From AC-38 sp033856025 (lineage in GTDB: Bacteria; Actinomycetota; Thermoleophilia; Solirubrobacterales; Solirubrobacteraceae): DNA of 64,000 nt. The notes under the pieces are model-generated. The model saw only the letters and a list, made by a program, of their open reading frames with translations. It was not told the DNA's origin and searched no databases. Of the stretch, positions 25,139 to 33,315 are shown one piece after another (the first letter of the stretch is position 1; the number at the start of each line of letters is the position of its first letter). The stretch spans positions 1 to 64,000 of the forward strand of contig JAWVFQ010000004.1 in assembly GCA_033856025.1 (NCBI GenBank), given 5' to 3'. The translations under genes and the position numbers were made by a program.

Positions 25139-26407
25139 TTATGTAGACCGCTGCCGGACTTCCTGATTCGTCAGGAGCCGGTCGATCTCCTGCAGCACCT
25201 CGGGCCGCCGCGCGCCCTGGGCCTCGTGGCGGCGCAGCTCCTGGAGGTCGCCCGCGGGCAGCGAGGGCAGCAGCGCGACGACCTCGCGCGCCTCCAGGTC
25301 GTCGTAGCCGCGACCCGAGACCTGACGGGTCGGGGCGCCGGGCGGGGAGTCGGCGCTGCGATGCACGCTGGGGCTCCAGCGCAGGAACTCCTCCACCTCG
25401 CGCTCGTAGCGGTAGGGCTCGCGCGCGTTCTCGCGGATGCGGCGCACGCGCAGGTGCTCGGCGTAGTCGGCGACCGCCTCGCGGGTGGTGTAGCGCGGGC
25501 GGTAGCCCGAGGCCTTGAGCTTGCGATTGTCCAGGCCCCGCCCGTAGCGCAGCTGGTTGAGCATCTCCACCGGGATGCGCAGCCCGAGGCGGTTCAGCGG
25601 GCCGGCCGCCACCCCGGTCCCCCACGGCGGGAGGATCGGCAGCGGCAGCTTCCCCAGGAGCCCGACCACCTCGGAGAAGGCCAGGACGCCGTCGGCCGCG
25701 CCGTTGTAGATCCCGTGCAGGTCCTCGCGCACCGCGTGGTGCAGCACCCCGACGATGTCGTCCTCGTGGAAGAACTGGTAGCGCGGATCGAACCCGAGGA
25801 TCGACGGGACCGCGGGCAGCCCGAACAGGCGCGTGTGCGACGTGGTGATGGTGGGGCCCAGGGCATTGGCGAACCGCAGCACTGTCACGGTCTTGTCGCG
25901 GTTGCGCTCGGCGAAGTCGCGCAGCGTGGCCTCGGCCTCCACGATGTCGCGCTCGATCGGGGTGTGCGGCGGGTGCGGGCGCTGCATGGCCTCGGTGAAG
26001 AAGGCCGGGTCGTCGCGCTCGCAGCCGTACCAGTGGGCCGAGGACTTGAAGACCAGCTTGCGGACCGGCGAGTCGCGCCCGTCGCACGCCGTGACGATGT
26101 TCATCGTGCCGATGACGTTGTTCTCGTGCGCGGCGCGGGCGGAGGTCCAGACGGAGTCCACCACGAGCCGGGTGTCGATGACCGTGTCGATCTGCGCGGC
26201 GTCGATGATGCGGCGGATCAGCGCGTGCTGGGTCCCCACGCGCACGAACTCCGTGCGCTCGAGCTCGCAGCGGGGGTCGCGCGAGTCGACGCCGATGATC
26301 ACGTCGATGGACGGATCCTTCTCCAGCCGCTGGGCCAGGCGCCCGCCCCAGTAGGTGGATAGCCCGGTGACCAGGACGCGGCGCGACTCGACGGCGGGGG
26401 CGCTCAT
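25139..26407 (-). CDS. NAD-dependent epimerase/dehydratase family protein
   Basis: The ATG at 26407 overlaps the upstream acyltransferase stop (ATGA) and gives 422 residues. The Rossmann motif is VLVTGLSTYWGG, an altered GxxGxxG, followed by GVDSRDPRCELERTEFV. The catalytic Tyr is probably in KSSAHWYGCERDD, in place of the usual YxxxK. A C-terminal extension of about 100 residues is charged. The coupled acyltransferase suggests lipid or glycolipid synthesis. Substrate is not clear. Confidence 0.75.
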   Translation of the reverse strand: MSAPAVESRRVLVTGLSTYWGGRLAQRLEKDPSIDVIIGVDSRDPRCELERTEFVRVGTQHALIRRIIDAAQIDTVIDTRLVVDSVWTSARAAHENNVIGTMNIVTACDGRDSPVRKLVFKSSAHWYGCERDDPAFFTEAMQRPHPPHTPIERDIVEAEATLRDFAERNRDKTVTVLRFANALGPTITTSHTRLFGLPAVPSILGFDPRYQFFHEDDIVGVLHHAVREDLHGIYNGAADGVLAFSEVVGLLGKLPLPILPPWGTGVAAGPLNRLGLRIPVEMLNQLRYGRGLDNRKLKASGYRPRYTTREAVADYAEHLRVRRIRENAREPYRYEREVEEFLRWSPSVHRSADSPPGAPTRQVSGRGYDDLEAREVVALLPSLPAGDLQELRRHEAQGARRPEVLQEIDRLLTNQEVRQRST

Positions 26408-27315
26408 CCCAGCCACACGCTCTGGCGCTTGCCGACCATGTCGAACAGGCTGTCCTGGATCGTGGCGCGGACCTCGGCGGCCACGTCCTGCACCAGCCCG
26501 CGGTTGCGCCAGGGGCGCTCGCCCAACCCGTCGGTGGGGATGGGCGGCAGGAACCGGATGAGGAACTTGGCCGGGAGGTAGCCGACCATGCCCAGCAGGC
26601 CGAGGTGCGGGAAGGTCGGGGTGATCGGGAAGTAGATGAGCCCGGTGAGGCGCTTGAGCAGGCCCAGCTGGGCGAAGGCGGGCATGGCCTCCTCGGCGCC
26701 CACGACGGCGACGGGGACGATGGGCGCCTGCGCCCGCATCGCCGCCTCGACGAACCCGCCCCGGCCGAAGCGCCGGACGCGGTAGCGGGCGTTGTAGAGC
26801 TTCTCCGTCCCCTTGCGGCCCTCGGGGAACACCAGGACGAGCTGCTCCTCGTCGTGCAGGAGCCGGTGGACGTTGGCCGGGTGGGCGGGCACGCCGCCGA
26901 CCTTGGGAACGAGCATGGCCATCCCGGGATATCCCTTGAAGAAGTGCTCGACCGTCAGATGCACCGGTCGCGGGCGCGGGTGCTCCTCGCGGATGGCCTT
27001 CTGGATCATCGGTGCGTCGGGCGGCAGCGCGCCGGCGTGGTTGGAGACCAGCAGCGCGCCGCCTTCGTCGGGGACGTTCTCCATCCCCTCCACCTCCACG
27101 CGGAACCAGTAGCGGTAGAAGAAGTCGACCAGGGTGCGATCGAGCAGCCCCTCGATGCGCTCCGAGCGCCCCCAGTCGGTGACCTGGCGCTCGGGCTCCA
27201 GCCCCGGGAGGAGGTCCCGGGGGTCGGGCTCGCGCCGCGCGAGCTCCCCAGCCGTGGGGGTGCCCAGGACCTGCGCGACCTCAGGCCCGGCGTGGGTTGT
27301 CGTCGACTCCCGCAT
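26404..27315 (-). CDS. Lysophospholipid acyltransferase (PlsC-like)
   Basis: The 303-residue protein contains the two signature blocks of glycerophospholipid acyltransferases: SNHAGALPPDA (HX4D-type) and VFPEGRKGTEKLY. Between them lies FFKGYPGMAMLVPKVGGVPA. It probably transfers acyl groups to a lysophosphatidate-like acceptor at the membrane; no clear span is needed. The SDR gene downstream overlaps by four bases and the HAD gene upstream by 35, so the three form one transcription unit. An exact substrate cannot be stated. Confidence 0.83.
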   Translation of the reverse strand: MRESTTTHAGPEVAQVLGTPTAGELARREPDPRDLLPGLEPERQVTDWGRSERIEGLLDRTLVDFFYRYWFRVEVEGMENVPDEGGALLVSNHAGALPPDAPMIQKAIREEHPRPRPVHLTVEHFFKGYPGMAMLVPKVGGVPAHPANVHRLLHDEEQLVLVFPEGRKGTEKLYNARYRVRRFGRGGFVEAAMRAQAPIVPVAVVGAEEAMPAFAQLGLLKRLTGLIYFPITPTFPHLGLLGMVGYLPAKFLIRFLPPIPTDGLGERPWRNRGLVQDVAAEVRATIQDSLFDMVGKRQSVWLG

Positions 27316-27877
27316 CGACGCGCCATTGTCCCAGGAGGCTGGCCAGGGCGTCGCCCAGCGCGGGCCAGTCGGCCGCGCAGGCGATCCCCTCGCGGGCGCA
27401 CAGCTCGGAGTTCCAGGGGTGGCGCAGCGTGGCCGCCTCGAGCCCGGCCGCCCGGGCGGCCAGCAGGTTGACCGGCGAGTCGTCGATGAGCAGGCCGATC
27501 CCGGCCCCCGCCGCCCAGTCGACCTTCCCGTAGTCGCAGCGCAGCTCGTCGAAGGGCAGGCCGATGGCCTCCAGCCACTCCGCGGTGTGGTCGTGGGCGT
27601 TCGGGGCGCGGTGGGAGGCGACGTGGATCGTGTGGCCCCGCCCCCGCCAGCCGCGGACCACCTCGACGGCGCCGGGGTAGGGCTCGGCCGCGCCGACCAG
27701 CTCGGGCGCGTGGGTCTCGGCGATGCAGGCCGCCAGCTGCTCGGGCGTCAGGCGGTCGATGCCCCAGGTGTGCTGCTCGGCGTAGGGCAGCTCGACGCCG
27801 AAGAGCCGGCGCGCGACGTCCTCCAGCTGGCCCCAGTAGTGGTGCAGCGTCGAGTCGATGTCGATCGCGATGCGCAT
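27281..27877 (-). CDS. HAD-superfamily phosphatase (5'-nucleotidase-like)
   Basis: The ATG at 27877 gives 198 residues. HAD motifs are AIDIDSTLHHYW (motif I with both Asp), HVASHRAPNAHDH (motif II) and GLLIDDSPVNLLAARAAG (motif IV), resembling cytosolic deoxy-5'-nucleotidases. The role is dephosphorylation of a nucleotide or other small phosphomonoester. It is the first gene of the run leading to the acyltransferase and SDR, and is divergent from the hydrolase at 27899, whose ATG is only 22 bp away. Confidence 0.78.
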   Translation of the reverse strand: MRIAIDIDSTLHHYWGQLEDVARRLFGVELPYAEQHTWGIDRLTPEQLAACIAETHAPELVGAAEPYPGAVEVVRGWRGRGHTIHVASHRAPNAHDHTAEWLEAIGLPFDELRCDYGKVDWAAGAGIGLLIDDSPVNLLAARAAGLEAATLRHPWNSELCAREGIACAADWPALGDALASLLGQWRVDAGVDDNPRRA

Positions 27878-27898
27878 GTCGCCGGGTACCCTAGGAGC

Positions 27899-28795
27899 AT
27901 GGACTGGCGGGAGCACCTGCGCTGGGTGGAGGTCGACGGCCAGGCGGTGAACGTGTGCGACGCCGGCGAGGGGCCGCCGCTGCTGCTCGTCCACGGGCAC
28001 TCGGGCAACTGGACGAACTGGCTGGAGCAGATCCCCCACTTCATGGGCTCGCGGCGCGTGATCGCGCCCGACCTGCCGGGGTTCGGCCACTCGCCGATGC
28101 CCCCGTGGCGAATCTCGATCGAGAACTACGGCCGCTTCCTGGTGCGGCTGCTGGACGCGCTGGAGGTCTCGGACCCGGTGCCCGTCGTGGGCAACTCGAT
28201 GGGCGGCTTCGTGTCCGCCGAGCTGGCGGTCAAGGACCCGGCGCGCGTCGAGGGGCTGGTGCTCGTCACGGCGGCCGGGCTGTCGACGAAGTACCTCCGG
28301 TTCTCCGACGAGCTGCTGCGCCGCGGCTGGTTCCGCGCCTTCGCGCGCGCGACCAACGCGTATGCACGCGTCCCCGAGGCGCGGGTGGAGACCCTCGTGC
28401 GCCGCCCGCGGCTGCGCCGTCTCGTCCTGTCCCAGGTGGTGGCCGACACCGGCCGCCTGTCCCCCACGATGGCGGCGGAGATGCTGCGCGGCTCCGGCCG
28501 TCCGGCCGCCCCCTATGCCACCGACGCGCTCGTCGACTACGACATCCGCGACGACCTGCCCAACGTCTCCTGCCCCGCGCTGATCGTGTGGGGGGAGAAG
28601 GACCGGGTGGTGGGGACCGAGGCGGCCGAGGAGTACCGCCGCGCGCTCCCCCACGCGCAGTTCGTGATGATGAAGGACACCGGGCACGTCCCGATGATCG
28701 AGCGCCCGCGGGAGTTCAACGAGCTGCTGGAAAAGTTCCTGGCGTCCTTGGCGCGGGGCGAGTCCGAGCCGTCGGTGAGCTCCGTCAGCCGGTGA
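27899..28795 (+). CDS. Alpha/beta hydrolase
   Basis: The 298-residue product begins MDWREHLRWVEVDGQAVNV. It has the oxyanion segment LLLVHGHSGNW, nucleophile elbow VVGNSMGGF with catalytic Ser, acid WGEKDRVVG and His in MKDTGHVPMIE, so the triad is complete. It fits esterase or C-C hydrolase-type enzymes. The stretch TACCCT ending six bases before the ATG could be a -10 box for a leaderless message, although AGGAG is also there. Its tail overlaps ilvD by 11 bases. Confidence 0.85.
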   Translation: MDWREHLRWVEVDGQAVNVCDAGEGPPLLLVHGHSGNWTNWLEQIPHFMGSRRVIAPDLPGFGHSPMPPWRISIENYGRFLVRLLDALEVSDPVPVVGNSMGGFVSAELAVKDPARVEGLVLVTAAGLSTKYLRFSDELLRRGWFRAFARATNAYARVPEARVETLVRRPRLRRLVLSQVVADTGRLSPTMAAEMLRGSGRPAAPYATDALVDYDIRDDLPNVSCPALIVWGEKDRVVGTEAAEEYRRALPHAQFVMMKDTGHVPMIERPREFNELLEKFLASLARGESEPSVSSVSR

Positions 28796-30467
28796 CGGCG
28801 CCGGCGGCGGCGCTGGACACGAGCTTGGCGTACTTGGCCATCGCGCCGGTCTCGTAGGCGGGCGGCGGAGGCTGGTAGTCCGCGACGCGCTGCGCGATCG
28901 TCGCGTCGTCGAGGTCGACGTCCAGGCGCCGCGCGTCCACGTCGATCGTGATCTCGTCGCCGTCGCGGACGGCGGCGATGGGGCCGCCGCGCACGGCCTC
29001 GGGGGCCACGTGGCCCGCCATGAAGCCGTGAGTGGCGCCGGAGAAGCGCCCGTCGGTCAGCAGCGCCACCTCCTCCCCCAGCCCCTCGCCGACCAGCGCC
29101 GCGGTGACGGCGAGCATCTCGCGCATCCCCGGTCCGCCGGCCGGGCCCTCGTTGCGGATGACCACGACGTCGCCGGGCCGGATGCCCTTGGCGGTGACGG
29201 CGGCCATCGCCGCCTCCTCGGACTCGAAGACGCGGGCCGGGCCGGTGTGATGTGTGCGCTCGTGGCCGGCCAGCTTGACCACGCAGCCCTCGGGGGCCAG
29301 GTTGCCCCGCAGGATGGCCAGCCCGCCGGTGGGCTTGATCGGGTCGCTCAGGGGACGGACGACCTCCTGGCCGTCGGCCTCCCGCGCCTCGGCGGCGTGC
29401 TCGCCGATCGTGCGGCCGGTGACGGTGGGCGCGTCCGCGTGGAGCAGGCCGGCCTCCTGGAGGCGCTGGGCCAGCACCATCATGCCGCCGGCGCGGTAGA
29501 GGTCGGCGGCGACGAAGCGCCCGCCGGGCTTGAGGTCGGCGAGCAGCGGCGTGCCGGACGCGATGCGGTCGAAGTCGTCGATGTCCAGGGGCACGCCCGC
29601 CTCGCGCGCCACGGCCAGGAGGTGCAGGACCGCGTTGGTGGAGCCGCCGCTGGACGCCACGGCCGCGATCGCGTTCTCCAGGGAGTCCTTGGTGATGACG
29701 TCGGACGGGCGCTGGCCGCGGGCCAGGACGTCCATGACCAGCTTGCCCGCCTCCACGGCCACTCCCGCCTTGGTCGGGTCCTCGGCCGGGACCATCGCCG
29801 CGCCGACGGGGCTGATCCCCATGACCTCGAAGGCCATGGCCATGGTGTTGGCGGTGAACTGCCCGCCGCACGCGCCCACGCCCGGGGAGGCGGCGTGCTC
29901 GAGCTCAGAGAGCTCCTCGTCGGTCATGGTGCCGGCCGCGTGAGCGCCGACGGCCTCGAAGACGTCCTGGATCGTCACGTCGTGCCCGTTGTATGTGCCG
30001 GGGAGGATCGAGCCGCCGTAGAGCATCAGGCTGGGCACGTCCAGGCGGGCCAGCGCCATGACCGTGCCGGGAATGGTCTTGTCGCATCCGCTCAGCGCGA
30101 CGACAGCGTCGAACAGGTAGCCCCGCGCGGTGATCTCGATGGAGTCGGCGATGACCTCGCGCGAGACCAGGCTGGTCTTCATCCCGCTCGTGCCCATCGT
30201 GATGCCGTCGGAGATGGCGATGGTGTTGAACTCCATCGGCGTGCCGCCGGCGGCGCGGATGCCCTCCTTGACCTTGGCGGCGAGCGCGCGCAGGTGGAAG
30301 TTGCAGGGCATGGCCTCGATCCAGGTCGAGGCCACGCCGACGATGGGCTTGCTCAGCGCCTCGTCGTCGAAGCCGATGCCGTAGAGGTAGGAGCGCGCCG
30401 CGGCGCGGTCCGGGCCCTCAGTCAGTGCCCGGGAGTTGTGCTTGAGATCGAAGGTCGTTGTCGCCAT
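28785..30467 (-). CDS. ilvD: Dihydroxy-acid dehydratase
   Basis: The 560-residue sequence carries GCDKTIPGTVMAL and ACGGQFTANTMAM, the Fe-S-binding cysteines of the IlvD/Edd family, and the C-terminal TDGRFSGATHGFMAGHV. Length is standard. It converts 2,3-dihydroxy-isovalerate and its isoleucine counterpart to the 2-keto acids, the third step in branched-chain amino acid synthesis. The start overlaps the preceding membrane-anchored gene by 50 bp, and no other ilv gene is nearby. Confidence 0.95.
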   Translation of the reverse strand: MATTTFDLKHNSRALTEGPDRAAARSYLYGIGFDDEALSKPIVGVASTWIEAMPCNFHLRALAAKVKEGIRAAGGTPMEFNTIAISDGITMGTSGMKTSLVSREVIADSIEITARGYLFDAVVALSGCDKTIPGTVMALARLDVPSLMLYGGSILPGTYNGHDVTIQDVFEAVGAHAAGTMTDEELSELEHAASPGVGACGGQFTANTMAMAFEVMGISPVGAAMVPAEDPTKAGVAVEAGKLVMDVLARGQRPSDVITKDSLENAIAAVASSGGSTNAVLHLLAVAREAGVPLDIDDFDRIASGTPLLADLKPGGRFVAADLYRAGGMMVLAQRLQEAGLLHADAPTVTGRTIGEHAAEAREADGQEVVRPLSDPIKPTGGLAILRGNLAPEGCVVKLAGHERTHHTGPARVFESEEAAMAAVTAKGIRPGDVVVIRNEGPAGGPGMREMLAVTAALVGEGLGEEVALLTDGRFSGATHGFMAGHVAPEAVRGGPIAAVRDGDEITIDVDARRLDVDLDDATIAQRVADYQPPPPAYETGAMAKYAKLVSSAAAGAVTG

Positions 30468-31038
30468 CGGGCGCCGAAGCGTACCGACGCCGTTCCCACT
30501 CGCTCAGGCGCCACAGGTCGCGGCGGACCGCCCTCGGGTCGACCTGGCGGCCGGGCATGTGGAGGTTGGCGATCCGCAGCAGGCGGGCCTCGTCGCCGGT
30601 CAGCGCCATCCACTTGGCCAGGACGTCGTCGGACTCGGGGAGCCGCGGGCTGCCGTAGGGGCGGGTCTCGTCGGGGAACTCGACGCAGTACTCGTTGAGC
30701 AGCTCGCGCGTCTGCGGCAGGTAGCCGACGATCGGCTTGTGGGGATAGATCAGGTAGGCGTAGGGCGGGTGGCCGCCGCGGTCGGCGCGGCCCCAGACGC
30801 GAATGAAGCCGAGGTCGCGGTACATCGCCCACTCCTCGTCGTTCACGCAGGACCGCAGGAGCTCGCGGGCGCGCTGCTCGGCTCGGCGCTCGCGGCCGGG
30901 GTCGTAGCCGGTGGGGTCGGCGGGCGCCTTGGCGCGGCGGGCGCGGTGGCGCTCGTAGGCCTCCTTGACGGAGGGCGCCATCAGGTCGGCCAGCAGCGCC
31001 ACGATCACGACCGAGGTGGCGACGATGGCCAGGAGCAT
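30418..31038 (-). CDS. Membrane-anchored hypothetical protein
   Basis: The 206-residue product has one N-terminal span (ATSVVIVALLADLMA), a basic stretch, then a soluble domain with WGRADRGGHPPYAYLIYPHKPIVGY, NEYCVEFPDE and RLLRIANLHMPGRQVDPRAVRRDLWRL. I do not recognise the family. Its end runs 50 bases into ilvD, so the two are probably transcribed together, or the true ilvD start is a little further downstream. The Tyr/Pro-rich middle suggests a globular cytosolic domain. Confidence 0.65.
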   Translation of the reverse strand: MLLAIVATSVVIVALLADLMAPSVKEAYERHRARRAKAPADPTGYDPGRERRAEQRARELLRSCVNDEEWAMYRDLGFIRVWGRADRGGHPPYAYLIYPHKPIVGYLPQTRELLNEYCVEFPDETRPYGSPRLPESDDVLAKWMALTGDEARLLRIANLHMPGRQVDPRAVRRDLWRLSEWERRRYASAPDGDNDLRSQAQLPGTD

Positions 31039-31044
31039 GGCCGG

Positions 31045-31323
31045 CTAGCCGGCCCCGCCCGGGGCCCCACCCGCCGCGCGCGGGAAGAAGATCACGCGGT
31101 CGGCGTCGCGGGGGATCTGGCCGAACTCCTTGACGATCTCAGCCTCGCGCCGACCGTCGCCGGGATCCGTCGGGACCGCCGCCCACATTCCCTCGTCCAG
31201 CTGCTTCCGGAAGGCCTCGATGAGCTCGCGCTCCTGCTCGGCGACGTCCGGATCGCCCTCGGCGATCAGCACCTCGCCATGCCCTGGCTTCATCCGCAGG
31301 AACCTCATCCCACCCGGAATCAT
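31045..31323 (-). CDS. Small hypothetical protein
   Basis: The 92-residue protein (or 87 from an internal ATG) reads RFLRMKPGHGEVLIAEGDPDVAEQERELIEAFRKQLDEGMW, then AAVPTDPGDGRREAEIVKEF and IPRDADRVIFFPRAAGG. It looks like a compact alpha/beta protein made in many actinobacteria but has no known role. It lies 23 bp downstream of thiD and six bases before the next gene, so it may belong to the same transcript. Confidence 0.6.
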   Translation of the reverse strand: MIPGGMRFLRMKPGHGEVLIAEGDPDVAEQERELIEAFRKQLDEGMWAAVPTDPGDGRREAEIVKEFGQIPRDADRVIFFPRAAGGAPGGAG

Positions 31324-31346
31324 GACACCGGGTGCGCTTCGCGTGG

Positions 31347-32159
31347 TCAGCCGACGCGGACGCCGAGGCCCAGGGCGTTGACCGGACCCGGCCCGCGGCC
31401 GACGTCGCGCAGGCCGTCGCGGACGGCCTCGGCGGCGATCGACTTGGCGCGGCGGGCCGCTTCGAGCGGCTCGTGGCCGAGCGCCAGGTGGGCGGCGAGG
31501 GCGGCGGAGTGGGTGCAGCCGGACCCGTGGGCGGCGCCGCCGGGATGACGCTCGCCGGGGATCTCGGTGAGGGTCTCGCCGTCGTAGAACACGTCGGTCG
31601 CCTCCTCGCGGTGCCCGCCGGTGACGACGACGTTCGCCGGACCGAGCGCGTGCACCGCGCGGGCGAGCTCGCGGGCGCCGGTGTCGGCGGGGACGCCGGC
31701 CAGGCGGGCGGCCTCGGGCACGTTCGGGGTGACCACGGTCGCGCGCGGAAGGATCCGGGTGGCGAGTGCGCCCCGGGCGGCGGGGTCCAGGAGGTCCGCG
31801 CCCGACTCGGCGACCATGACCGGGTCCACGACGACGGGGGTCCCGGGCACGAGGAGGTCCAGGGCGGCGACGACCGCCTCGATCGTCGCCTCGTCGCCGA
31901 GCATCCCGGTCTTCACCGCGTCGACGCCGATGTCGTCGACGAGCGCGGCCACCTGGGCGACGATCACCTCGGGGCGAACGGCCTGCACGGCCGTGACGCC
32001 CACGGTGTTCTGCGCCGTGATCGCCGTCACGGCGGTCATTCCGTGCACGCCGCAGCGGGCGAACGCCTTGAGGTCGGCCTGGATGCCGGCCCCGCCGCCG
32101 GAATCGGAGCCGGCGATGGAGAGGACGCGCGGTGTGCGGTCTTCGGCCATGTCGCGCAT
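31347..32159 (-). CDS. thiD: Hydroxymethylpyrimidine/phosphomethylpyrimidine kinase
   Basis: The 270-residue enzyme has the ribokinase-fold signatures LSIAGSDSGGGAGIQADLKA, QNTVGVTAVQAV, DPVMVAESG and the C-terminal GGAAHGSGCTHSAALAAHLA, which holds the catalytic base. It phosphorylates hydroxymethylpyrimidine to the pyrophosphate used in thiamine synthesis. No other thiamine gene is adjacent. It starts about 20 bases from the dprA stop, so a shared transcript with dprA and the YifB gene is likely. An ATG three codons later is an alternative start. Confidence 0.93.
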   Translation of the reverse strand: MRDMAEDRTPRVLSIAGSDSGGGAGIQADLKAFARCGVHGMTAVTAITAQNTVGVTAVQAVRPEVIVAQVAALVDDIGVDAVKTGMLGDEATIEAVVAALDLLVPGTPVVVDPVMVAESGADLLDPAARGALATRILPRATVVTPNVPEAARLAGVPADTGARELARAVHALGPANVVVTGGHREEATDVFYDGETLTEIPGERHPGGAAHGSGCTHSAALAAHLALGHEPLEAARRAKSIAAEAVRDGLRDVGRGPGPVNALGLGVRVG

Positions 32160-32177
32160 GATGGCAATCCGGGCCGC

Positions 32178-33269
32178 TCAGCCGAGGGCCATCCAGGCTC
32201 CGCCCGGCGCGCGGCGCACGAGGCCGCGCAGCTCCAGCTCGGCCAGTGTCGCCATGACCTCGGGCGGGCGCCGGCCGGGGGCGGTGGCCAGCTGGGCCAC
32301 CGTGCCGCGGCCCTCGCGGACGGCCTCGAGGATGCGGGCCATATCCGGCGGCAGGTCCGGGTCGGGAGCCACCGCCACGGTCCGGCCACCGGCGCCGAAC
32401 AGGAGGTCGAGGACCGCCTGTGCGCCGTCCACGAGATGCGCGCCGTCTCGCAACAGGGCGTTCGGGCCGCCGGCCAGCGGCGATGTGACCTGGCCGGGGA
32501 CCGCCCCGACGTCGCGTCCCAGGTCGCGAGCCGCACGCGCTGTGATCAGGGCGCCCGAGCCGGGGCCCGCCTCGATGACCACGGTGAGGGCCGCGAGCGC
32601 GGCGATGAGGCGGTTGCGGGCGGGGAAGGTCCAGCGCCGCGGCCGGAACCCGGGCGGCAGCTCGGAAACGACCGCGGCGTCGTCGCCCAGCCGCGCGTGC
32701 AGCGACCGCTTAGTCGCCGGGTACGGCACGTCGGCCCCGCTCCCCAGGACGGCCACCGTCCGCCCGCCGGCCTCCAGCGCGCCGTCGTGGGCGGCGGAGT
32801 CCACGCCCATCGCCATCCCGCTCACGACCGTGACGCCCGCGGCGGACAGGCCACGGCCGAGCGAGCGGGCGACCTCGAGGCCGTAGCCGGAGGCCCGCCG
32901 GGCCCCGACGATGGCGACGGCCGGACCGTCGAGGAGCTCGGCGAGACGATCCGCTCCGCGGCCGAACAGCACCGCGGGCGGGCCGGCGAGGTCGCGCAGA
33001 GCCGCCGGGTAGCCGGCATCGTGCCGGCAGGCGGCGGACAGCCCGGCCGCCGCCACCGCGCCGCGCTCTTCCGCCGCATCGACCGCCTCGTGGCGCCGGA
33101 GCGCCGCCGCCCGCGGCGCTCCCTCGGGCACCAGACCTTCGATCAGCTCCACATCGCGCAGAGCGAACACCTCGTCCATCAGGCCCCGCTCCGCGTGCAG
33201 GTGGTCGAGATGCCCGGCGAGGTCGGCCACGAGCCGGGCGCGACGCAGACACCGCGCGCACGCGTTCAC
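32178..33269 (-). CDS. dprA: DNA-processing protein DprA
   Basis: The 363 residues contain the Rossmann-like DprA core: VAIVGARRASGYG, VVSGMAMGVDSAAHDGALE, TVAVLGSGADVPYP, FPARNRLIAALA and VVIEAGPGSGALITARAA. N- and C-terminal helical extensions flank it, and a winged-helix-like C-terminus follows. DprA loads RecA on incoming single-stranded DNA during transformation. The start is GTG at 33269, 46 bases after the YifB stop, giving a two-gene competence-type unit. The N-terminus also has a CxxC (ACARC). Confidence 0.93.
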   Translation of the reverse strand: MNACARCLRRARLVADLAGHLDHLHAERGLMDEVFALRDVELIEGLVPEGAPRAAALRRHEAVDAAEERGAVAAAGLSAACRHDAGYPAALRDLAGPPAVLFGRGADRLAELLDGPAVAIVGARRASGYGLEVARSLGRGLSAAGVTVVSGMAMGVDSAAHDGALEAGGRTVAVLGSGADVPYPATKRSLHARLGDDAAVVSELPPGFRPRRWTFPARNRLIAALAALTVVIEAGPGSGALITARAARDLGRDVGAVPGQVTSPLAGGPNALLRDGAHLVDGAQAVLDLLFGAGGRTVAVAPDPDLPPDMARILEAVREGRGTVAQLATAPGRRPPEVMATLAELELRGLVRRAPGGAWMALG

Positions 33270-33315
33270 GCCGGATCGCCTCGATGCCCGGCCGTCATCT
33301 CGCGCGAGCGCGTCC

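Noticed and set aside
30418..31323. Thiamine or branched-chain operon link for the two small genes
   Set aside because: Neither protein shows a related motif; only position next to ilvD and thiD suggested it.
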